A DNA stretch of 64,000 nucleotides, taken from Apodospora peruviana (taxonomy: Eukaryota; Ascomycota; Sordariomycetes; Sordariales; Lasiosphaeriaceae). Location: contig JAUEDM010000002.1 in NCBI GenBank assembly GCA_033439685.1, positions 4,030,001-4,094,000 of the forward strand, read 5' to 3'. A model generated the notes under the pieces. That model saw only the letters and a list, made by a program, of their open reading frames with translations. It was not told the origin of the DNA and did no database searches. This document shows positions 9,811 through 20,027 of the stretch, piece by piece. Within the stretch, counting starts at the first letter, position 1. Each line of letters opens with the position of its first letter. Both the position numbers and the translations under genes were made by a program.

Positions 9811-10419
9811 GAGCGAATAATAATAACAACCCGGAGCTTGATCATTCGGTCAAAGGATCCCTATAAGTAACTAGGTAGGTAGGAAAATAGGTAGACGACA
9901 GCACTCATCCCGCTCTCCGCCTGTGCCAGGGAAAACGCCATATCAAAAGTCTCCCGTGGGGGTTTCCCTGGGCGTATGTTCTTACAGCTCATGATGCGCT
10001 GGATCAGCCGCTGCGGCTGTTGTTTCGGCGCCCCTTGTTTCGGCATCGTCTACGTTTCTGACTCCGCCCCCGAGCTTCCAAGCAAGTCGGCCAGTGAGCA
10101 GCTGCTCGCCCCAGCCCGCATGAGCGTAGGTTGCTCGTGCAAGATTGATGAGCATGAGATCGCTTCATGGAGGTGTTGGATAATTTGTTAAATATCCCTC
10201 TCGCATTCTGGTCCTTCCCTTTGCGTGTTGTAGCAAACAGGAAGGGGTGAGGGAGGGAATCAGGGGTTGAAGATTGGGGTATTACCTGATGCACCAACAA
10301 GAGATACGGTTATGGGGTGGTATTCCCGGCGACCAGAGGCTCGCGAGTCATACGGTACTTGTCCAACTATATATATGAGCAACGGTTGGATGTCAGAGAA
10401 TCTTTCAATCTTGCGTACG

Positions 10420-10497
<78 letters not shown>

Positions 10498-10516
10498 TCT
10501 CTCTCTCTCTCTCTCA

Positions 10517-10553
<37 letters not shown>

Positions 10554-11499
10554 TGTGCGTTTGGGAAAAGGGAGAGGGGGAGTGGAGTGTTGGGTTGGAA
10601 CGGCCAACTTTCCGCTCACGTATAAGATGCCATCGGATGTCGCGCTCACTCACCAGGCAAGACTAGCTGCGGCAAATGTAATATGGAGGCGAGATAGCTC
10701 TCGCTATGGGCTGGCAGGGGGTCAGGTTCCTTCCTGTGGATATCGTCACGGTAATCGAGCGCCTAGCAGCTCAGAGGCATGATGAGGACTGTTTCCGACG
10801 CCGTGACCTCATGTTTGCCTAGGACTTTTCCGGAAACCCATTTACGGTAGATGGCTCCTTCACGGAGAGCTTCCTCTTTTTGTTCCAAGGTCACTTTGGA
10901 TCCCGTCTCCCTATGCGCTCGCAAGCGTGATTTCGTTAGTGATAGAGCCCAGAATTTTTTTTTTTTTTTTTCGCGGCAGGCATTGCCTTTGCACGCAGAC
11001 CCTGGAGCAGGGGGTATTTGGATGGGTTCTTACATCTTCCATCGCATATAGGGGCCAAAGTAAACCTCCATATCGAACTTATTGCGGTAGTCCTCGAGGA
11101 ATGGTTTATTCACGTTGTATCCGTCATAGTAGAACGGGCAGAAGCCGGTCTGATATCACAAGTTACATGATAAAGCCCCATGGCGGTGACAGTTCTGGGT
11201 TCGCATGGGCCGGGGAGTTAGGGCCATACCTTGTTCAGGAATTCTTTGATTCTCTTGCCTGCAGCCTCCGGTGGGGGGTCAGTATCCCATATGTCGGCAA
11301 TACTGATCACTTGATGAGTCAAAGGGGGTTGATTTCGAAGCTTTCTCCTTTAAATGGGTGAAAGGGCTGAAGTCATTGGTGGGTTAAGCCAGCATATTGA
11401 GCCACAAACAACAACATTCGTTCCAACAAGAACGAGAATGAAAAAAAAAAAAAGTTAAACCCGAGAAGAACACAGGAGAGTAAAAAGATATATATGGGT
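9811..11499. other. Intergenic region with simple-sequence tracts
   Basis: A minus-strand open stretch near 9900-10046 (RLIQRIMSCKNIRPGKPPRE) might belong to the decayed hydrolase, but the connection cannot be shown. The region is otherwise non-coding and contains the CT/GT microsatellite (listed separately), a T run near 10956-10970 and an A run near 11440-11453. Confidence 0.55.
10421..10557. repeat. Compound microsatellite (CT)n-(GT)n
   Basis: About 116 bp of CT dinucleotides with a few interruptions (CTTTCT, CACT) pass directly into about 20 bp of GT at 10537. It makes long spurious reading frames (SLSLSL on plus, RERERE on minus) that are not genes. Confidence 0.95.
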
Positions 11500-11596
11500 T
11501 GCCCAATAACAGGATTGAACTGTTGACCTTCGCATGACTTGATAGAACAGTATTATTCTATTAGTACGACGCTCTAACCAGCTGAGCTAATCGGGC
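11500..11596 (-). tRNA. tRNA-Ile (AAU) with 23-nt intron
   Basis: The minus strand folds as a complete tRNA. The acceptor GCCCGAT pairs with ATTGGGC and the discriminator is A. The D arm is GCTC/GAGC, the anticodon stem TCGTA/TGCGA, and the T arm AACAG-TTCAATC-CTGTT. The loop is CTAATA-A with anticodon AAT. A 23-nt intron (11536-11558) interrupts it after position 37, the canonical nuclear tRNA intron site. Mature length is 74 nt. It lies about 100 bp from the 3' end of the Clr5 gene on the same strand. Confidence 0.93.
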
Positions 11597-11694
11597 TGCT
11601 TATGACTCGTGCTTTCTTGATGTAACCGAGTCCCACATGTTCAGATTATGATTCAATGCAGCGCAAGTTCAGCAACCATACTCGGCTGCTTTGC

Positions 11695-13422
11695 TCATGT
11701 ATGCGCAGAACCACGAGGAATTTCTTCAATATACTTTCCCACCCTCCGCTTGATCTCCCGTTCTAGTCCCTCGGCCTCTTCATACTCGCCCGCTGAGACC
11801 AACGCATCTCTGAGAGCCCACATTTCCCGGATGACCTGCGGATCCGTTTCCCCTTGCGCATATTCCCGCAGGGCTACAATGATGCGGGTTTTCTCGATGG
11901 TGTCTTTTAGGGGTTCCTTCCCCTCGACATGGCCCAGATTCAGCAACGTCCTGATCACGCACGCGACGTTGCCTGCATGAATTCTCGGCACGCCCGTGCT
12001 CACAATATTCCTGGGCGCGTGCTCCAGAACCTCATCCGTCACCAAGCTCGCCAGCATCCCCAGCAACGCCGTCGTGTCGTTGTTGAAAGTTTGTGTCTGG
12101 TTGTTTGAGAGAAGGGATTTGCTGCGCTCGCGCAGCGTCGCGATGCTGGTGGACCGGAGCCTCTCGTAGTCTCGGGGAGGTGAGGCGTCTGTCCGCGGCG
12201 CCAGAAGCATCTGGAGCATGTTTTTTCCATCCATGGTGGTGGCGTTGGTTCTTGACACAGGCGGGAATTCTTTAGTTGCCTTGACTTCGGGCAGTGGTGT
12301 TATGTGCCCTGCCCTGATCTGGGCAATCCACTTTCCCGTTGTACCAAAGAGCGCTCGAGGCGGGTCAATCGAACACGACTCCCAGTCCATTCGTGAATAC
12401 ACCATGATGAGGCGGGGATCAAAATTCTCAAACACAATCTCGGCGTTGAGCACCCACGCCCTCTCCAGCAGCGACGAAATCATGGCTGGATCATCCGTCC
12501 TCCCTGCGGTGATGAAGCCGCCCAAACTGCGCAGTATCATAATAAGCGGATGCATCGTTCCGCCCAGCAGCATCCGACTCTCGGCCAAGGCTACGAGGTG
12601 TGCGACCAGCATCTGGAAGAGTTGAGTCTGACGCAACATGACCATATTGTGCATGATGTCGAGCAGGTTCCAGGCCAGCGCGGGGCCTTCCAGGGACAGG
12701 ATATCCTCTAGCAGGAGAAAAGCCTTCCGCGCCATCCTGCCCGCCAAGTCACCGTGGCCTCGGTTGAGCAGGTCGATGACCAACTTGAACGTGAAGCCCG
12801 TCTCACCGCTCTTAGCGGACCACCACGCTTGGGCTGTTGGTGGCCACTGCTGCTGAGGTGGGATAATCCCAGTGGTGTTCAGGTTGGTAGTCGACTTTAC
12901 CGACTCGAAGAATGATACGGCCCATGTCCGGACGCTGGTGAGGAACCTGATACTTAGATAGTTGTGATGGTCCAGGATCGGCACAGGGACAAGCGTTCCG
13001 AGCTGGTTTGGCTTGTCTCTGCTGGCGGCTTCATTCTCTCGTTTGCCTGTCGTCGACTGAGGTGGAGTATTTCTGGCTTTGGAATTCTTCTGAAAGCCCC
13101 ATTTGGCGAATCGTTTCTTGTACATTTGCTGTCTAGTAAATGGAATAGGATCTGTTAAGAACCATTTGAGCTCGTGTGGGTCCAACCAAAATAGGATAGA
13201 TGGCATATGGGAAGTTTCTTACGTGGCCTTGAACCCGTGCTCCCTCTCCATGTACCTCATCACATATTGCAGCCTTCGACGCTCGTGGACGTACAGTCGC
13301 TTGATTTCAGGGTACATGGCTGTCCATTCTTGCGCCGTATGCGACAGCGGAGGCGCTGGAGTCGACTCATTGCTCGTGACTGGGCAATTAGGCCGACGAG
13401 GGGCCAATGCTGGCAGCTCCAT
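11695..13422 (-). CDS. Clr5-domain protein with long helical C-terminal region
   Basis: Minus-strand exons 13422-13223 and 13132-11695; 90-bp intron with GTAAGA and CTAG ends; 545 aa. The intron join restores the Clr5 domain (about residues 30-85): EWTAMYPEIKRLYVHERRRL, then VMRYMEREHGFKAT joined to QQMYKKRFAKWGF. This is the W...LY...VM...GF.A...YK.R...WG pattern of the family. The ATG at 13422 has a good context (CACCATGG); an in-frame ATG at 13467 would add 15 residues. The remaining 400 or more residues are mostly helical, TPR-like in composition but without a clear repeat. Clr5 domains are found in many fungal proteins of unknown role, often as an N-terminal cap. A regulatory function is an inference. 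Confidence 0.85.
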
Positions 13423-13872
13423 GGTGCTGGATAATTTACTACCGTACTCAGAGATGAGCAAGCTCACGAAGTGGAATAAGGGAACTTTTTCGTTGGCTCT
13501 TGATGAATTGGAAAAGGGGAAGAGTGGGATGACAAATCCGGGAGACGCCAGCTTCGCTTAGCAATACAGAGGCGACAGGGGTCAAAGGGGAACTTTTTTG
13601 ACGAATCACATAAAGGCGACTTACCAGACTTATCCCTTGGCGACACTGCCACGAAAGGGACCAATGAGGCTTCAAAAAAAGGTTCCCATACTTGACTAAT
13701 GGTCCCGACGGGCGGACTTGACCCTCCATGATGTCGTGAATGAGTTAAGCAAAGTGAAAAGAACAGGAAGATCCGGTCTTGACATATTTAAAGCAAGAGT
13801 TAGCCCACTGATGCCCAGATGTAACATGTCCCAAGCAACCCCCATAGCTCACTCTTCATTCTCTCAGCCAGC
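13423..13872. other. Divergent promoter region, Clr5 gene / SDR gene
   Basis: These 450 bp separate two divergent genes. A possible TATA-like ATATTTAAA lies near 13783, about 90 bp before the SDR start. No other gene is seen. Confidence 0.5.
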
Positions 13873-15028
13873 ATGTCAAGCAAACTCGAAAAGCAGGCCG
13901 CCTCCCAGGCAAAAATCCTCAGCAATGTCGGCAGGCAAATAACCCGCCGCGTTCCTCCCATACCAGCCGGCATCGACCTCATGGGCAAGACAACCCTCGT
14001 AACCGGCTCCAACGTCGGCCTCGGTCTAGAATGCGCACGCCACTTTCTCTCTCTCCGTGCAAGTCTACTGATCATGGCCGTGCGGTCCCTCGAGAAAGGT
14101 GAGGCGGCGGCCGCGAATCTACGAGCCGAGTTTCCCGACGCCAAAATCGAGGTCTGGCACCTGGATATGGAGTCCCTTCGTTCCGTGCAGGTCTTCGCCG
14201 CACGATGCAATAAATCACTCGACAGGATCCACGTCGCCGTGCTCAACGCCGCGTTGGGCAAGTTCCGGTTCGAACGCGTAGCAGAAGAGCCTCGCCACGA
14301 AGTCACGCTCCAGGTCAACTATCTCTCCACCGCGCTGCTCGGCCTCTTGCTGCTGCCCAAACTGAAAGCGTCGTCGGCTGATGGACAGCCGGGCCGTCTG
14401 ACGTTTATCACCAGCGACTCAAGTCTCGGAGCCGACGTCAAGGACCCGGGTGATGGTACTTCGCTACTCGACTCGCTCCAACGGGCTGACCCGTATTCTG
14501 GGCTTGAGCAGTACGCTACCTCCAAGCTGCTCATCACCATGTTCGCGGCGAGATTGGCTGAAGAGGTCAACCCGGAAGAGGTCATCGTCAACAGCTGCAA
14601 TCCCGGCGCGACCAGAGGCACCGCATTTCTGGGGAACATGGAGAGCTGGGCGATGAGGATGGCGTTTCACATCTTTTTTGCGATCGCAGGCCGCAGAGTT
14701 GTGGATGCAGCGAGGACGTATGTGTATGCCAGTGTAATCCTGGGAAAAGAGAGCCATGGGTCGTATATGGATTGGGAGATCAGAGCGTAAGTATTACCAA
14801 TAAACCTTCCTGGGTGGACGACGGTGTTATGTTGCACGGCGGCTAACTGACGTGATGATGCATTGCAGATGGCCGGTGACCATGTACACCGAACATGGGC
14901 GACACATGAGCGACAAGCTCTGGAGTGAGATCTTGAAGGAGTTTCGCCTTGCTGTCGGGGACGAAGTGATTGCAGGCTTGGGTCACTTGAGTCATTTGGG
15001 AGTTGGGAATTGGAACTTTAAGGTTTAG
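13873..15028 (+). CDS. Short-chain dehydrogenase/reductase (retinol dehydrogenase-like)
   Basis: Exons 13873-14786 and 14869-15028; 82-bp intron with GTAAGT and TTGCAG ends; 357 aa. It is an NAD(P)-dependent oxidoreductase of the classical SDR fold. The cofactor motif TGSNVGLG lies near residue 42. The LNAA strand (VLNAALGKF, about 120) is followed by a catalytic Ser region (TFITSDSS, about 180) and the YATSK catalytic Tyr/Lys near 217. A PGATRGT segment follows, as in SDRs that act on hydrophobic carbonyl substrates. The sequence resembles the fungal retinol dehydrogenase 12/WWOX-like SDR group. There is no signal peptide. The substrate is unknown. Confidence 0.9.
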
Positions 15029-15484
15029 AGCTAGATTGGTAATTGGTACTGTACATGTAACGCACTCTGTAGAATTCTATTTTGTTTAACAAAAAGGCTC
15101 TGGTGTTGGGAGACGGCTACCGGAAATCGGGATTCCGATATTGGCACCCGAAATGCAGATAATCTGCACTCAGGTAGGACCGATAGCTGTCAATCAGGAT
15201 TATTGGTTACACAAGGTTGTTGTACTTGCATGTCCTTCATTTTCATTCGCTATAGCTGACGTCACCTTGGCGATCAATACCTCATGTCTGGCAACAGAGC
15301 CTCACCACAACTCAAGTCAACTCGACTCAGACTCACCACTTCAATATTTTTGTTGACAAAAAGAAACCCCTTACAGGCAATATCGCATCCTCTTCCATTG
15401 TCTTAACCTGAAACACTTTCTTTTTCGTCTCAAGTCTGCCTTGATCACCAAAATCCATACAGTTGCAAGTCAGTCAGTGACAAA
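15029..15484. other. Intergenic region upstream of the 140-aa gene
   Basis: No gene is seen. The last 130 bp are CT-rich and look like a 5' leader. Confidence 0.5.
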
Positions 15485-15907
15485 ATGTCCAAGATGAACA
15501 AGTCCCCAAAGTCCGACAGCGACGACGCCAAAGGATGCTTCCTCATGTACTTCAACTGCCTGGTCGTCGCTCCACTGCAAGCCATCTTCTGTCTTCCCTT
15601 CGTCTGTTGCGCGCGGCGCATGGAACGGACGGAAAAGAACAAGATCATCAGCGGCGCTTACGTCCCTGACCCTCCACCCGCTACGAAATCCGAGACTGCG
15701 GCGGGGATGCCGATGGGCGACGCTTCGAAACCCAAGGACCAGTGGCCGGCGGACTGGCATGCGCCCCAAGCGGATGAACAGCACCCCGGTGGTCCTGTTG
15801 CGAGGACTGATTATGCTGGTGGGACCTCCGGAGGTGGTCTGGGGCCCAATCCTACCAAGATGAAGTTTATTAATGGGGTGAAGAAGGCCACGCAGCCTGT
15901 TCTGTAG
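15485..15907 (+). CDS. Small membrane-associated hypothetical protein
   Basis: Single exon, 140 aa. After a short charged N-terminus (MSKMNKSPKSDSDDAK) comes one Cys-rich hydrophobic segment of about 28 residues (roughly 17-44: CFLMYFNCLVVAPLQ then AIFCLPFVCCARR). A Pro/Gly-rich hydrophilic tail follows, ending in KKATQPVL. The cysteines flanking the hydrophobic stretch could be palmitoylated (inference). The family is not recognised. The good codon composition and CT-rich leader support a real gene. Confidence 0.6.
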   Translation: MSKMNKSPKSDSDDAKGCFLMYFNCLVVAPLQAIFCLPFVCCARRMERTEKNKIISGAYVPDPPPATKSETAAGMPMGDASKPKDQWPADWHAPQADEQHPGGPVARTDYAGGTSGGGLGPNPTKMKFINGVKKATQPVL

Positions 15908-16899
15908 GCTGGCTGGGTTTGGACATCATGTTTTGGGGTAGTTGTTGCGTTCGACAGGATGGATTCGGGGCATTTTATTGGGAGCTTGCTAGTACCATGG
16001 CTAGGTACCTATTGAAACTTCACCTTTCTTTCGCCTTTTTTCTGTTCCAGGTTGCTAATTCTAGTAAAATGAGACGCTGTCCGTCCGTTACGAGAACTGA
16101 TAGGCCCAGTATTGATCTGTCATGACAAGGATGTTGGTTGGTCAGGGACTTGAAGCTGGTCTTTCTCTTTACCATCATTTCTGTAAGCACGCTTCGCTGT
16201 TCTATATTTGCGGTTTCGGAGTTCCTGGAGTTCGCCCCACCCACAGCACAACCCGCAGCACCTGGTCGACGGCCTCCAAAATTCTTGGCCGTGGAATAGG
16301 ACTCCGGCTTCTTTGAAGTTGTAGTCGGACTGCCCAGCCTGAACATTTCCCTTCAACCCGACAGAAACTCTGGGGATCTTCATGCACCAGGAGACTCTAT
16401 CCGTGTTGTCGAAGCAATATCCAATCACAACGATAGGAGGACGCATGAAAATCCCGAAATTGCCAAGTTCGACATTTGATCATACATCTCCATAGCTACC
16501 ACAACAAACACACAAACCGGGAATGGATGGCAAATATGCATAGAAATCCGGGCAGGGTAGGATTGCAGGGGCGAAAATAGATTAAAAGCCCAGAGGCTTG
16601 GCTCGCCCGTCCCCGGAACTATCGGTAAGGCCGCCGGCTAGCTTCCAAAACCTCACCCCGGAATGCCACCCTCCGCCGGTCTACCATGACCGAAAGACGT
16701 CTCGGGACGACGTGAACTCGCACGGACTTGGACTAGCCGCCGAGACGTCGCAATCCGTGAATCCGATCGAAAACCGCTACCCGAGTCGCGCTGTGTTGTT
16801 ATGGCCTTTTTCTGGTCGCACGCTCACCATACCTGGTCGTTGGATAGTTGGCAGCGTGACGTCGACAAAGGACTTCAGGTATCATGCAGTTAACTTAGG
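15908..16899. other. Intergenic region
   Basis: No supported gene. An ORF at 16598-16939 overlaps the probable LPMO promoter and lacks domain or codon support. A CTAGGTACCTA motif lies near 16001. Confidence 0.55.
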
Positions 16900-16907
16900 T
16901 ATAAATA
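16900..16907 (+). promoter_or_regulatory. TATA box of the AA9 LPMO gene
   Basis: TATAAATA lies about 109 bp upstream of the LPMO ATG at 17009, followed by a CT-rich leader. A TATA box suits a strongly inducible secreted enzyme gene. Confidence 0.6.
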
Positions 16908-17008
16908 CCTTGCGTCTGCTATACCTCTGCTTCTTGTAATTAAAAGCTCACTTTGGCTCTTCCAACCACGCTGCATCTGACCCCCTTCACGACTCACCTC
17001 GGCCCATC

Positions 17009-17806
17009 ATGAAGGTCCTCGCTCCCCTTATGGTTGCCGGCGCCGGCCTCGCCAGCGCTCACACAATCTTCCAGTCCCTCGAGGTCGGCGGCGTCAACCA
17101 AGGCCAAGGGCAAGGCGTCCGCATCCCGTCATACAACGGCCCCATCGAGGATGTCACGTCCAACTCCATCGCCTGCAACGGCGCCCCCAACCCAACCACC
17201 CCGACATCCAAGGTCATCACCGTCCAGGCCGGCAGCAACGTGACGGCCATCTGGCGGTACATGCTCAGCACGACCGGCTCGGCGCCCAACGACGTCATGG
17301 ACAGCAGCCACAAGGGGCCGACCATCGCCTACCTGAAGAAGGTCGGCGACGCCACCACCGACCCGGGCGTCGGCGACGGCTGGTTCAAGATTCAGCAGGA
17401 TGGCCTCGGCAGCGACGGCGTCTGGGGCACCGAGCGTGTCATCAACGGCCAGGGCCGCCACAACATCCGCATCCCCCAGTGCATCGCCCCGGGACAGTAC
17501 CTCCTCCGTGCCGAGATGATTGCTCTCCATGGTGCAGGCAACTACCCCGGCGCTCAGTTCTACATGGAGTGTGCGCAGATCAACGTTGTTGGTGGCACTG
17601 GCACCAAGACGCCTTCGACTGTCAGCTTTCCGGGCGCGTACAAGGTAAGACTCGCTTGTTTCAACCGATATCCAGACACCACAAGTCGCAGGTTGCTAAC
17701 CATTTCTTGGTGAATTTAGGGCACCGATCCCGGCGTCAAGCTCAGCATCTACTGGCCGCCGGTTACCAACTATGTCGTCCCGGGCCCCAGCGTCTTCACT
17801 TGCTAA
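17009..17806 (+). CDS. AA9 lytic polysaccharide monooxygenase (formerly GH61)
   Basis: Exons 17009-17644 and 17720-17806; 75-bp phase-0 intron with GTAAGA and TTTAG ends; 240 aa. It is a secreted copper enzyme that oxidatively cleaves cellulose or related glucans. The signal peptide MKVLAPLMVAGAGLASA is cleaved before His1 (HTIFQSLEV), the N-terminal copper ligand. The second copper His is in SSHKGPT (about residue 99). The axial Tyr and adjacent Gln lie in the AQFYMECAQINV block near 190, preceded by EMIALHGAG. The mature domain ends SIYWPPVTNYVVPGPSVFTC, a usual AA9 end. There is no CBM1 or linker, so it is a single-domain LPMO. Family identity is very secure; substrate and regioselectivity cannot be read from the sequence. 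Confidence 0.96.
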
Positions 17807-18817
17807 GAAACTGCCAAAGGCGCGTAAACGCACGCAAAAAAACAGCAGGTTCAGTTCAATGAAACAGCATGCGCAGTTCACTACGAATCTGAAAGAATGT
17901 AGGCTTTCATCAATGCTGATGATGCCGAAAGGTGGTTGCTGGGGTTTCTAGTTCAAGTTTGTCTCGTGCTCCAAGACCACAACGAATGCTTGTGTCTCTT
18001 TGAGTAGGTACCTACCCACCTTAGCTTCATGTAAATATCTTACCAATCGCTTCTATATGAACATACTTTGGTCCTTCACAACTTTGAGTGCAAGTGAGAA
18101 CATACTGCTCGGTGAATCATTGGTTATTTTCTTTCATTTTCATCTTCATTTCCCTTTTCCCTTTTTCCATTTTCTTTTTTTTTTTTTTTTTTTTTTTTTT
18201 GGGCCACATTTTCAGGTTTGCCAGAATCATGATTACCATCGGCGTGCCGAATGTAGTTATAACATTATGACTGCATAGGACCTAGATACCTATAAACAGT
18301 ACGCGATCCTTCGATGTTCAAACACAGTTGGTCGAATCACGAGGAAGGAAGGCTGTTGGCCCGCCGAGCCCCAACTGTTGGAGTTGACCTCCGGTTCAGC
18401 CACGAATTCCACAAGATTGGCCGATTCATGTTGAACTCGCCAATCCTGCAAGACCGGATAGGAACTGGTGGGCCGCCGCCAGAACCTAGTTGTAAGGGGG
18501 GAATGGATTGCTCGAATGTCTGGCCCCGTGCTAAAGAAAGACTCGACCGGTTTCATTTACGGCGATGGCGGCAGCCGGCTGGCACGTTGGGACCGCTGCA
18601 GCGGCTAAGGCCTAGGAGTTGGGGCCGAAACGCAAACCCAACGATCCCCAAGGATCATTTATACATAAGGTGAACTGTGCCATATGTGCAACACTCAGAT
18701 CAATGTCTGGTTCCAATCTATCAACCAAACACGCTTGCTACCTAATATCTGTAGGTTCTCTACCAGTTACAACACGAAATTGTCTAATTATCTTCATTTT
18801 CTGAAAGTTTCTCGGAA
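17807..18817. other. Intergenic region
   Basis: It contains a T run at about 18176-18201 and the palindromic TAGGTACCTACC motif near 18004. No gene is supported on either strand. Confidence 0.6.
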
Positions 18818-19612
18818 ATGGCTTCTTCAAGTCGACACTGGCCCTTTCGTCGTGGGGACCAAGCTCCACCACCAGGGTTCCAAGGACGTACGAGTAGATT
18901 AATGCCGCCTGTACGAGGACCAGACTTCCTCCCACAAGTTCTACGTCGAGAACCACGCATAGCGGAGCCTGAAGAGATAGAACATCTCTTGGCAAGCCTG
19001 CCATCGACATTACCGCGCGACCCAGACCGACTGGGCGTTGCACGACCTGAGCTTCGTAAGATCGACCTAGAGCCCAACCCATGGGAGCCACCACGACGGG
19101 GCTTCCATCCAAACCGGATGCCAAGGGAGATGGTCAACAGCTTGGAATCCCTAAGGGAATGCGACGCCGTGCTCCAATGGTTAGGAGTAACATATGGTCA
19201 TCTTGTCGGGGCTGATATCGGCGCGCGCATACCTACGCAGTACCTTGACCTGAAGATGGAATTCGAGAGACACAGACAAACGGTTGACCGTATGGGGCCT
19301 AGATACAAGCAAAGTCAGAAACAACCCGGCAGCGCCGAGGCAGACCGGATTGCGGGTATCTACAGACCAAGCGAGTGGCAGTTTGGCGAACTGGAAAGTA
19401 AAATTCGATGGGCTAACTATTGCCTCAACTCTCATTACCTGGTTCGGGGGAGGAGGATTGAACTGCAAAAACAGGATTTCGATGCCGGGTTGAGAGAAAG
19501 TGTTGGGGACGGGCTTGCCCGTATCGAAGCTAGACACAAGCAATGGGGTCGTGGAATGCCGCCGATAGGCCGGCCGAGACTTCAGCAATACGACAGAGAT
19601 AATTGGAATTAG
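18818..19612 (+). CDS. Hypothetical protein, 264 aa
   Basis: Single open frame rich in Arg, Pro and Glu. It has no signal peptide, membrane helix or recognised motif. It starts MASSSRHWPFRRGDQ and ends near RLQQYDRDNWN. The middle (about residues 95-215) is predicted-helical in composition, with regular Trp, Tyr and Leu. Codon composition is less GC-biased than in the neighbouring housekeeping genes. The family is not recognised. It could be a lineage-specific gene, and a chance ORF cannot be fully excluded. Confidence 0.5.
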   Translation: MASSSRHWPFRRGDQAPPPGFQGRTSRLMPPVRGPDFLPQVLRREPRIAEPEEIEHLLASLPSTLPRDPDRLGVARPELRKIDLEPNPWEPPRRGFHPNRMPREMVNSLESLRECDAVLQWLGVTYGHLVGADIGARIPTQYLDLKMEFERHRQTVDRMGPRYKQSQKQPGSAEADRIAGIYRPSEWQFGELESKIRWANYCLNSHYLVRGRRIELQKQDFDAGLRESVGDGLARIEARHKQWGRGMPPIGRPRLQQYDRDNWN

Positions 19613-20027
19613 GAGGCTTATTATATCTAGACATAGACATGGTGTTGCAATTTAATGCTGGGACTTTTGCAACCGTGCCTCGATTCTCACATCAAGCTGT
19701 TTAACAACCAGATTGGCCGCGACTTGATAGTACTAGTACCTGCGAATTGTGGAGGAGTATAGGGGTTCGTTTACATGATTGATGCCCCCCTTTCCGGTCC
19801 TTACTTGATCGCCTTCGAATGGAATTATGAGATGGCTGAATCAAAAACTCAAATAGTAAGCGGCAACTAGAAGACGTAAAGGTATCAACCGACAACGAAA
19901 ACCACCAGATCAAAGCAAAAGACTCGGAGCAGTCTCAAGTCAAACCTCCACCTCGAGTCTACATCGCCTGGTTACCGGAATCTCCGCCCACTGCGATAAT
20001 TCAGTCCCACCTACTTCCGTCCTACCG
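19613..20027. other. Intergenic region (3' flanks of convergent genes)
   Basis: Nothing recognisable. It separates the 3' ends of the 264-aa hypothetical gene and the P450 gene. Confidence 0.6.

Noticed and set aside
10260..10782. ORFs of Ser/Leu or Arg/Glu repeats
   Set aside because: Direct products of the CT microsatellite.
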